Under the pieces are notes generated by a model. The model saw only the letters and a program-made list of their open reading frames with translations, ran no database searches and was not told the DNA's origin. Positions 10,139 to 17,617 of a stretch of 64,000 bases of DNA are shown here, one piece after another. This stretch comes from Endomicrobium sp. (GTDB lineage Bacteria > Elusimicrobiota > Endomicrobiia > Endomicrobiales > Endomicrobiaceae): the NCBI GenBank assembly GCA_031290155.1, contig JAITOB010000013.1:1-64000 (forward strand), written 5' to 3'. The position numbers were made by a program, and so were the translations under genes. How positions within the stretch are numbered: position 1 is the first letter of the stretch; the number at the start of each line of letters is the position of its first letter.

Positions 10139-11188
10139 ATGGCTATGTTAAAAATTCAGGATTTTAATAATTTGACATTATCTAAAAGAGTATCGTCGGT
10201 TTATTTATTTGCAGGTGAGGAGACTTATCTTATAGATGTGTGTCTCAATAAAACTGAAAAACTTCTTGTAATAGACGATTTGAATAAGGAGATTTTTTAT
10301 TCTTTAGAATCTTCTGCAGAGGATATTTTAAATGCTGTTCAGACGGTGCCTCTTTTAAATGAAAAAAGGATAGTTATTGTTAAAGATCTTAATAAGATAA
10401 GACCGTCTGATGCAGAGAGGCTTACAAGTTATTTGTCAAATATAATAGAAACTTCATGCCTTATACTTTTGTATTATGATAATTATAAGAAAGAAACCGT
10501 CGCAAAAAGAAAAGAGCTTATAAATAAGTGTATTACTTCAAAAAACTGTGTATCCGTAGATTGCAGGAAACAATATGAGAGTGAGGCAAGAGAGTTTATA
10601 AAAACTGAATTTATTCAAAAAGATAAGGCAATTTCAAATGATGTAGCTTTAAGAATTATTGAAGAAAATGGCACTGACTTGTTAAATATTTCAAACGAAA
10701 TAGAAAAGCTCTCATTGTTTACAGGCAAAAATAGCAAAAATATTACACTGGAAGATATAGACAAAATCAGCGGGCATACAAAAGAAGCAAATATATACGC
10801 TCTATCTTCTTATATTGAAGCTAAGAATTTAAAAAAAGCAGTATTTATTATGGAAAAACTTTTAAATGAAGGTGAAGAGCCAGTTATGATATTGTCTGCA
10901 GTTGCTTCAACGATAAGAAGAATGCTCAATGCTAAAAGTATTATAGAAGAACAGTCTATGTCTGCAACTGAAGCTGCTTTAACGCTAAAAATACATAATT
11001 TTTATGCGGGAACTTTTTTTACAAATTTAAAAAAACACAGCGGGCATATATTAAAAACAAGTTTAAAAGTAATATTAGAAGCGGATATTGCGATAAAAAC
11101 AGGCAGTAATGATGCAATATCGATATTAGAAAAAATTGTATTATATATCTGCAGAGCAGATGAATATATTAAATCTCATTTATTTTGA
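10139..11188 (+). CDS. holA: DNA polymerase III delta subunit
   Basis: Clamp-loader subunit that opens the sliding clamp; it works with the DnaX product encoded at 25.1 kb. 349 residues, the usual length. The N-terminus (SSVYLFAGEETYLID) and the LLNEKRIVIVKDL strand match the delta family, followed by the three-domain AAA-like layout and a helical C-terminal collar (YALSSYIEAKNLKKAVFIMEKL-NEGEEPVMILS). The start ATG at 10139 follows GGGGT; a second in-frame ATG lies two codons later. It is the last gene of the leuS-lptE-holA set. Confidence 0.92.
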   Translation: MAMLKIQDFNNLTLSKRVSSVYLFAGEETYLIDVCLNKTEKLLVIDDLNKEIFYSLESSAEDILNAVQTVPLLNEKRIVIVKDLNKIRPSDAERLTSYLSNIIETSCLILLYYDNYKKETVAKRKELINKCITSKNCVSVDCRKQYESEAREFIKTEFIQKDKAISNDVALRIIEENGTDLLNISNEIEKLSLFTGKNSKNITLEDIDKISGHTKEANIYALSSYIEAKNLKKAVFIMEKLLNEGEEPVMILSAVASTIRRMLNAKSIIEEQSMSATEAALTLKIHNFYAGTFFTNLKKHSGHILKTSLKVILEADIAIKTGSNDAISILEKIVLYICRADEYIKSHLF

Positions 11189-11229
11189 TATAAAAAAATT
11201 ATTACATTTTTATTTATTTTTTATCAAAA
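11183..11229 (+). terminator. AT-rich inverted repeat after holA
   Basis: TTTTGATA (11183-11190) is mirrored by TATCAAAA (11222-11229), and the inner bases are also nearly complementary A and T runs. It overlaps the holA stop and could end that transcript, but it has little G+C and no clear T-tract beyond it, so it is a weak call. Confidence 0.3.
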
Positions 11230-11241
11230 AAAGGAAAAATT

Positions 11242-12585
11242 TATGTTTGAATTTAGCAAAAGATACCGCGGTATCTTTTTCAATGCGCCCCTATTTTAAT
11301 AATATTGTTCGTATTTTTTTAGTATTAAATTTTTACGCCGCTTCTTGTTGACGATTGTGCTTATTCAATGGTTGGTAAAAATGGAGGTCATACATCGTCT
11401 ATTGCAGATATTTTTAATGCGCTGCACAGTTATTATATGGGTTGGGGCGACAAGGTATTAGCGCATTTTTTAGCTATGTTTCGGTTGTTTGTTGGCAAAT
11501 CTTTTTAACATTGCCAACACTATAGTATATTGTTTTTTTATTCTGCTCATACAGTTTCATGCAACGGAGTCATTGAAAAATATAAGTTCTTTATTCTTTT
11601 TGGAATAACAGCGCCTTATGGTTTTTAGTGCCTGTCTGGGGCAGAATTTTTTATGGCTTGACGGAAGTTGTAATTATCTGTGGACAACGACAATAATACT
11701 TTTATTTCTTGTTCCATTTAGAAAAATAACAGATAATAATCTATACGCAATGAATGCTGTATCATCAGTTTTATTTATGTTTTTGGGAGCGTTGGCTGGG
11801 ATTAGTAATGAAAATTCGAGCGCTGCAGTATTGTTCCTTGCTGATTGCTTACTTTGATAAAAGTTATTAAAAAAGAACGAGCTGCAATGTTTGAAATATT
11901 AGGCGGAGTTGGTTTTTAATAGACTTCATTTTACTTATAGCTTCCCCGGGGAAATTATTTGCGGATTAAAGCTTATGCATGGGCTGAGCTTTTATTGACT
12001 CAAAACGGCATTAACTTTAAAGAGTCAATACATCGATTCAGAGTGTTACGCATAAACTTACTAGTAAAAGCGGTTTTATACTTTCATTTTTTTCTGCATT
12101 GTTAGGATCATATATTATATTTTATCAAAAAAACGGCTTAATTTATTTACATATTTTTTGCTGGATTGGTAAGCGTATACTCAATGATAGCATCCCCTTC
12201 ATTTCCCGATAGAGCTTATTTAAGCGTAGTTGTCTTTTTTGTATAAGCACATTAAGTTTGCTGTCGCAAATTAAAATCAGGCTGCAGCAAATAATTAAAA
12301 GATTTATACTTTTATCGACAGCTGTAATACTAATTATTTTTTTCTTGTTCATTTATATATGTGACAGTAAATATTGCGGGAGTATATCTGAAGTTTAAAA
12401 ATCGTTGGAATACATACTTTTACAAAAAGAAAAAGGTATCGTAGATATATTAGCATAAGCGCCTATTACTATTAAAAATAGACATGTTACGTTCTATGGG
12501 CTAAGGATATATCTGATGATATTATTAGGTGGTATTATGGAATTCATTCAATAAAAAGTATTAAAAATTAAGATATTTTCAAAAT
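11242..12585 (+). pseudogene. Broken DUF6056-like polytopic membrane protein
   Basis: Remnant of a large multi-spanning membrane protein. A GGAAAAA site precedes an ATG at 11242, but that frame stops after 18 codons. Further pieces appear in shifting frames: DDCAYSMVGKNGGHTSS near 11350, YYMGWGDKVLAHFLAMF near 11430, LWLDGSCNYLWTTTIILLFL (11650-11720), LIASPGNYLRIK near 11940, and IASPSFPDRAYLSVVVFF near 12190. The DG-CNYLWTT and ASPSFPDRA patterns recall DUF6056 proteins, which are associated with polysaccharide or O-antigen decoration. At least five frame changes and several stops show it is dead. It sits directly before a dead glycosyltransferase, suggesting a lost envelope-modification pair. 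Confidence 0.6.
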
Positions 12586-12629
12586 AATTTTATGAAAAAA
12601 GGAAAAAAATTAATATTACGTCATCTATA

Positions 12630-13501
12630 GTGCTTTCACTTGTCATTCCTTATTTTAATGAAGCTTCCGCAATTACTGTCTTTTATACAGAGACAATGAA
12701 AGTAATATCGACAGTTTTAAAATCAATACAAAATTTTAACTATGAATTATGATGGTTCTGCAGACGGTACTTTAAATATATTGAAAAATCTTGCGCCGCA
12801 AGATAACAAAGTACATTATGTTGCTTTCTCTCGTAACTTTGGGAAGGAATCGGCAATACTTGCCGGATTACAAAAAACTCAAGGGCGGTATATGCTGTAT
12901 TAGATGCAGATCTGCAAGATCCGCTTGCGCTTTAGTACAAATGCTTGAAGCGGTTGCATCATGCAGATATAATTGTGTCGGGACGCGTCGTGTGATGCGA
13001 AAGGAGAGTCGTTTATTTTATTTGGTTATGTCTAAAATATCAGATGTGGAAATTATAGATGGTGTGCGTGATTTCAAATTGATGAATCGTGAATATGTTA
13101 ATGCTGTTTTGTCATTATCGGAAAGAAATAGATTTTCTAAAGGTATTTTCCCCTGGGTTGGATTTAAAACAAAATAAATTGGGTATGAGAATATAGAACG
13201 TATTGCTGGAATTACCAAATGGTCTTTTTGGAAGCCTTTCTTATATTTCATTGACGGCATTATTGCTTTTTCATCAAAATTGCTTAGTATTGCTTCAATT
13301 TTCAGTATAATGTTTTTTATTATTCGTAAAATGGTCTGGTGGGGGGGGGATTCTGTTGTTGGTCGGGCGTCAACTATAAGTATTCTTTTATTTTGCAGCA
13401 GTATTCAGCTGTTTAGTGTGGGCATTCTTGGACAGTACCTTGCTAAAATTTATATGGAAGTAAAACAGCGTCCTCATTATATTATAGTCGAAGAAAAATA
13501 A
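12630..13501 (+). pseudogene. Broken GtrB/DPM1-like glycosyltransferase (GT2)
   Basis: Decayed undecaprenyl-phosphate sugar transferase. The N-terminal LSLVIPYFNEA (about 12640-12670), the DGSADGT-type segment near 12750, the NFGKESAILAGL stretch near 12840 and LDADLQDP near 12900 (the DXD-region of these enzymes) lie in different frames. The middle (SKISDVEIIDGVRDFKLMNR, 13030-13090) and the C-terminal membrane helices ending QRPHYIIVEEK (13280-13501) are well kept. At least four frameshifts or stops. A G-run of nine at 13342-13350 is a plausible mutation spot. The live enzyme would have loaded a sugar on a lipid carrier for the neighbouring polytopic protein. Confidence 0.8.
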
Positions 13502-13626
13502 ATTATATCATTTTAAGTTTATCAACATTATATACAAAATGTTATTTAGTGGCTGTGAAAATAAAATTTTACAATTACAATATAGATGTTATGAGCGCAA
13601 ACAAAAATTACAGAATAAATATGCTG

Positions 13627-14337
13627 TCAATTACCGATAATGTATTCAATTATAAAAATAAATATTGCGCCGGCAAACAGCATTAAAGGAGTAAATCTAT
13701 TTTTACATTTATGTGTTTCTGGAATTAAATCTGAAGCTGAAAGGAAAATGAAAGATCCTGCTGTTATTCCAAGTAAAGATCCCAGAACAGGCATAGATAT
13801 ATTTTTAAGTAAAAACATTCCCGAGATTGTTCCTATTGGTGTAAAACATGCTGTAAGAAATGAAAAAATAAAAATTTTCTTTTTAGAAACGCCCTTGTGC
13901 AGTAAAATACCTGAAATTGTTATTCCGTCTGGAAGTTTGTGTAGTAAAATTGCAAGCGTCGTAAGAACTCCTATATTAGCATTTGCTTCAAAGCTTACAG
14001 CGATTATTAATCCGTCAATTATAGAATGTAAGGAAAACCCTACAATAGAAGTTACGCCCATATGCTTGGAACATTCATCATCATAACACGGGTGGAATAA
14101 AAGAACGAACTGTAAAAAAAACATAATTAAAAAACCCAACAGCGCATACATCATTATTTTGGAATTGAATTCCAGTCCTTCCGGTATTAAATGAGTGAAT
14201 GCAAGCGTAAGCATTACGCCGGCTGAAAAATTTATTATAAGAAAAGAATTTCTTTCAGACCATTTATGGAATGTTAATACTATAACAGCGCCCAGCATTG
14301 CCGCGCTTGCGGCTATAAGCGAATAAATAATTTCCAT
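13627..14337 (-). CDS. ZIP-family metal transporter
   Basis: Predicted divalent-metal importer (zinc, iron or manganese) of the ZIP family with about eight membrane helices. The ATG at 14337 is preceded by AGGAG with ideal spacing; the frame is open for 16 more codons upstream but these look non-coding. 236 residues. Family features are FTHLIPEG (helix II region), SLHSIIDGLIIAVSFEAN (helix IV, with the metal-binding H and D) and LLHKLPDGITI (helix V). Helix V has HKLPDG where many ZIPs have HKxPEG, so the Glu of the metal site is replaced by Asp. The gene stands alone on the minus strand close to the Feo iron locus. Substrate cannot be read from sequence. Confidence 0.88.
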   Translation of the reverse strand: MEIIYSLIAASAAMLGAVIVLTFHKWSERNSFLIINFSAGVMLTLAFTHLIPEGLEFNSKIMMYALLGFLIMFFLQFVLLFHPCYDDECSKHMGVTSIVGFSLHSIIDGLIIAVSFEANANIGVLTTLAILLHKLPDGITISGILLHKGVSKKKIFIFSFLTACFTPIGTISGMFLLKNISMPVLGSLLGITAGSFIFLSASDLIPETHKCKNRFTPLMLFAGAIFIFIIEYIIGN

Positions 14338-14566
14338 TGTTTCTCCTAATATTTTAATAATAAAAAATTGAATTTGAAACAACAATTTATAATTAACAGT
14401 ATATTTATTTTAAACTATGCACAATAAAGTATTTCTGTAAATATTAAACCCGGATTTTGTTTTTTACCGCTTAACAATCTTATAAATTTAATTGAAAATG
14501 AAATACTGTGCTATCTTTTTAAATAATGAATAGAATTTTTTATTAACAATATAGCCTTTATAATAA

Positions 14567-14998
14567 TTAAAACAGTGAAAAGATACTCAAGTAATAATTT
14601 AAAAGCGCAATTCTTCTAAAAACAGGAATTGCAAATCCTGCTATAATTATAGGAGACAATAAACTCATCAAAATAAATTGCCTGTAAATAAAGGAATATA
14701 TAATAAATCCGGTAAATGTTATAACTGTCGTTATTTTGGCAAGCTTTACATTTATAATTTTTGGAGATGCCATTTATATAAAAGCTTTAACTATTATAAT
14801 CAAAGCTAGAATAAAGAGAGCAAAAATGTTTAAAATAATCGAGGTAAATAAAACTCTTCTAAAATCTTCATACCCGTCATTTAAATCCGCAAGTTCTATA
14901 AACAGTGAAAAAGCGCTTGCAATAATGACCCCTGAAGAAAATAAAGCCAGACTTTTAGAATAAAAAGCACCTGCCGTTTGTATGAATATTAAAAAAGA
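14567..14998 (-). pseudogene. Membrane-protein remnant, unidentified
   Basis: Reading the minus strand from about 14998 gives an uninterrupted hydrophobic frame (AGAFYSKSLALFSSGVIIAS, then FIELADLNDGYEDFRRVLF and another helix) that ends in TAA at 14776-14774. In the same frame an ATG follows at once (14773) and 68 more residues with two membrane helices end at 14567. This looks like one four-helix protein split by a stop codon, or the C-terminal part of a larger protein, since no start codon is found at the upstream end. I do not recognise the family. Confidence 0.45.
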
Positions 14999-15018
14999 CT
15001 AATACTCAAAACGACAGG
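14971..15018 (-). terminator. Hairpin downstream of pyk
   Basis: On the minus strand ACCTGTCGTTT is followed about 26 bases later by AAACGGCAGGT and then GCTTTTTATT. The 11-bp stem has one G-T pair and a T-rich tail. It lies about 55-100 bases after the pyk stop, so it is a reasonable terminator for pyk, although the loop is long. Confidence 0.45.
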
Positions 15019-15071
15019 TAGTTTTTACAGATTCTTTCATATTATAAAAACTTCTTACGTATAAATTTGCA

Positions 15072-16109
15072 TTACCATTTTATCCCGTCTAATTTGCAAC
15101 TATTTTTCTCAGTGAATCTTATAATATTTCCCATCATTTCCACAGCTTTATCCGGATATGTTCCGATGGCTGTCTCGGCGGAAAGCATAACGTAAGAAGT
15201 CCCGTCTAGAACAGCGTTTGCGACATCGCTTACTTCTGCTCTTGCAGGCATAGGATTTTTGATCATACTTTCAAGCATTTGAGTTGCGGTTATTGCAAAC
15301 TTACTATGAGCCCTGCATTGGTTTATTATATATTTCTGTACTATTGGAAGCGTCCATAGAGGAATTGAGATTCCCAAATCTCCTCTTGCAACCATTATAC
15401 CGTCAGAGAATTTAAGAATATCTGCAAGGTTGTCAATCCCGGCTCTGTCTTCAATTTTTGCGATAAGTTTGCAGGAAGTATTGTTTTTTGTTTTTAAAAT
15501 ATCTACCAGCGGGTTCATATCATCAGCATTTCTAACAAAAGAATTTGCGATAAAATCTACTCCATGCTTTAATGCAAACATCGTATGTTCTCTATCTTTT
15601 TCTTCCAGAAGAGGGAAATTCAGATTAGCCTCTGGGATATTTATGCCTTTGTTCATTTTTAAAACATAATCATTTTGAACTTCGGCAATAAGCTCTTCTT
15701 TCTTTGAAGATAAAACTTTAAGCGCAAGATTGCCGTCATCTATAAATATACAAAGTCCGGCTACAATATCTGTAAGCGGACCATTATAATCGATAGAGAT
15801 TTTTTCATTATCTCCGATAATTTCTTTATTTGTGAAAATAAGTTTTTGTCCTTTTTTAAGTTCCGTTTTACCGCCTTTAATATTACCTACTCTTATTCTA
15901 TGGCCTTCAAGATCTGCAAGAACTTTTATATTCTTCCCATGTTCTTTATTTAAGGTTTTTATCAAGATAAAATCTTTTTCATAATCTTCATAAGTACCGT
16001 GTGAAAAGTTGAATCTTATTACTGTCATACCGCCGTCAGACATCCTATTCAAAACATCAATAGAACGCATTGACGGTCCCATGGTGCAAATAATTCCTGT
16101 CTTGGCCAC
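15072..16109 (-). CDS. pyk: Pyruvate kinase, short form without C-terminal domain
   Basis: Last step of glycolysis, phosphoenolpyruvate plus ADP to pyruvate plus ATP; its pyruvate can feed the oxidoreductase encoded at 27.5-30.8 kb. The start is a GTG at 16109, five bases after AAAGGAG; upstream in-frame codons to 16133 lack a site. Catalytic parts are present: [16 protein letters not shown], the B domain, the [10 protein letters not shown] Lys and Glu, VARGDLGI and [29 protein letters not shown]. The chain ends at about 345 residues, just after the TIM barrel, so the usual allosteric C-terminal domain (about 120 residues) is absent. The DTKGPEIR motif is changed to ADLEGHRIR. No frameshifted remainder is seen downstream, so the short form looks genuine. 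Confidence 0.88.
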   Translation of the reverse strand: [345 protein letters not shown]

Positions 16110-16133
16110 ACTTACTCCTTTAAATCTATACAC

Positions 16134-16642
16134 TGCGTTTTTATGCTAGACCCTGTCACGATTCTTTATGATAAGACAATTTTATCCTGCTCTACTGCAT
16201 CGGTTTGGTTTCAGCGGCAATTCTTTTAGCACCATCGTTCGTAAAAGCTTTTAAGATTTTGAAGGATCGGTATGTTTAAAGAAAAAACACTACTTAAAAC
16301 TTAATAAGAAAATACAAAAAAAAACGAATAGATATATATGGTACTCACGTATTGTATATAAATATAGTTATTAAAGTCAAATTTATAAATGTTAATTCGT
16401 AATATTATAATATTTTAGAATTCTGCAAGGTAACTCTGCAAAGAAGTTTCGAGTTTAAAATAAAAACATTATATTTTATTATTTTAATTTTAGGCGCCAG
16501 AACAAACAATCTTGTTTATAAACTTAATATTCATTATCATCTTTAATATCGATAAATTTGTTTAAGTGCGTCTTGCCGTTAAAGTACATAATTTTTAATA
16601 AAGCGTACATTGATTAAGCGTAATACAAATAATTATTATATC
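16134..16642. other. Intergenic region between divergent pyk and DtxR regulator genes
   Basis: About 500 bases with no convincing gene. Minus-strand codons around 16190-16260 read FTNDGAKRIAAETKPMQ before a stop, which could be the tail of an eroded gene, but there is no supporting context. The promoters of pyk and of the regulator gene should lie in it or at its edges. Confidence 0.5.
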
Positions 16643-16683
16643 TTGACAAGAATATTATAAAAAGTTATATTAATCTAACTTTT
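16643..16683 (+). promoter_or_regulatory. Promoter and palindromic operator of the DtxR-family gene
   Basis: TTGACA (16643-16648) and TATATT (16666-16671) are 17 bases apart. A perfect inverted repeat AAAAGTTA (16660-16667) / TAACTTTT (16676-16683) with an 8-base spacer covers the -10 element. This is the expected place for autorepression by the regulator encoded 19 bases downstream. The GTTA...TAAC core resembles DtxR/IdeR half-sites, but the match is loose. Confidence 0.55.
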
Positions 16684-16701
16684 ATATTTTGAGGTGTTTT
16701 A

Positions 16702-17169
16702 ATGACAAGGTTTAAAAGAAGTGAAAAAATCAATAATTTAAGCGCATCTCTTGAAGATTATCTGGAAACTATTGCAATGTTAAAGAAAGAAAAGAAACAT
16801 GCAAGAGTGGGAGATATCGCTAAATCTTTAAATGTCAAAAATTCAAGCGTTAATGTTGCAATTAATTTTTTGGCAAAAAACGGTTCAGTAATGCATGAAA
16901 GATACGGATATGTTGACTTGACTCATCAAGGGAAAAAAATAGCTTATGAAGTTCAAAAAAAACACGATATATTAAATAAGTTTTTAAATAAATTATTATT
17001 TATAGACACTGAAATCGCAGCCAAAGAAGCCTGTGAAATAGAACATGCGGTCAGTGTGGCAACCACGCACAGATTTGAAAGACTGTATATGTTTTTAAAT
17101 AAATATTTTTTTAAAAAAGATGAAGATATTATTAATTTGAAAAAATATTTAGAAAAATGGGAAGAGTAA
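16702..17169 (+). CDS. DtxR/MntR-family metal-dependent repressor
   Basis: Predicted Fe2+ or Mn2+-responsive repressor of metal uptake. 155 residues, the length of MntR rather than of full DtxR, so there is no SH3-like third domain. Residues about 14-75 form the winged helix (LEDYLETIAML-KEKKHARVGDIAKSL, then the recognition helix NSSVNVAINFLAKNG). The dimerisation and metal domain has H99-type contacts in KHDILNKFLNKLLF, EACEIEHAVS and HRFERLYMFL, matching E-x2-C/E-x2-EH and H ligands of the family. It is followed after 114 bases by feoA-feoB, and palindromes lie in both promoters, so iron control of Feo is the natural reading. MntR-like metal choice cannot be excluded. Confidence 0.88.
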   Translation: MTRFKRSEKINNLSASLEDYLETIAMLKKEKKHARVGDIAKSLNVKNSSVNVAINFLAKNGSVMHERYGYVDLTHQGKKIAYEVQKKHDILNKFLNKLLFIDTEIAAKEACEIEHAVSVATTHRFERLYMFLNKYFFKKDEDIINLKKYLEKWEE

Positions 17170-17232
17170 TCATAAGTTGCTTTACAGCCTGCATTTGAAA
17201 GTAATGTGTTGCGTAATGGAATAGGAACATAA

Positions 17233-17269
17233 TTTAGATTGACCTAAAATATTTAAATATATCTAAAAT
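17233..17269 (+). promoter_or_regulatory. Candidate feo promoter and repressor site
   Basis: TTGACC (17239-17244) lies inside an interrupted palindrome TTTAG (17233-17237) / CTAAA (17244-17248). Downstream there is TATCTA (17260-17265) or TAAAAT (17264-17269) as a poor -10. TTAG...CTAA half-sites are characteristic of iron-dependent DtxR-type boxes. The site stands 15-50 bases before feoA. Support is moderate because spacing to the -10 is not ideal. Confidence 0.4.
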
Positions 17270-17283
17270 AAGGCTGGTATGTA

Positions 17284-17616
17284 ATGACTAAAAAGATTAT
17301 AAGATGTATCTATGAACGCTGGCATAAGCGCTGGATTAAAGCCCACTGCCGAAAATTCAAATCATTTAATAAATGTCTTGAATACCGCAGTATGGCCACA
17401 CTGAGCAGCGCTGCTCCGGGAGGTTATAAATTTGTTGCGGCTGATTGTGATGAAAAATTATGCCACAGGCTTCTTGAAATGGGTTTTGTTCCGGGCAAAA
17501 AGTTAAGCGTTATTTCAAATACAGGGCATAAAGGAAGCATAATGGTTAAAGTAAAAGGTTCCAAAATTGTTTTAAGCAATAAAATTGCTGAAAAAATCCT
17601 TTTAAAAAGGAAATAG
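17284..17616 (+). CDS. feoA: FeoA with an N-terminal Cys/His-rich extension
   Basis: Small SH3-fold partner of the FeoB ferrous-iron transporter. The FeoA domain occupies residues 37-110 (GGYKFVAADCDEKLCHRLLEMGFVPGKKLSVI, then GSIMVKVKGSKIVLSNKIAEKILL). The first 36 residues are extra for the family and carry C8, H14, H21, C22 and C31 among many Lys and Arg. The ATG at 17284 follows AAGG; an internal ATG at 17392 would give a standard 74-residue FeoA but has no ribosome-binding site. feoB begins one base after the stop, so translation is probably coupled. The extension may bind metal; that is inference. Confidence 0.88.
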   Translation: MTKKIIRCIYERWHKRWIKAHCRKFKSFNKCLEYRSMATLSSAAPGGYKFVAADCDEKLCHRLLEMGFVPGKKLSVISNTGHKGSIMVKVKGSKIVLSNKIAEKILLKRK

Positions 17617-17617
17617 T

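Noticed and set aside
13640-14086. A 148-codon plus-strand frame
   Set aside because: Exactly antisense to the ZIP transporter, which has clear family motifs and a good ribosome-binding site.
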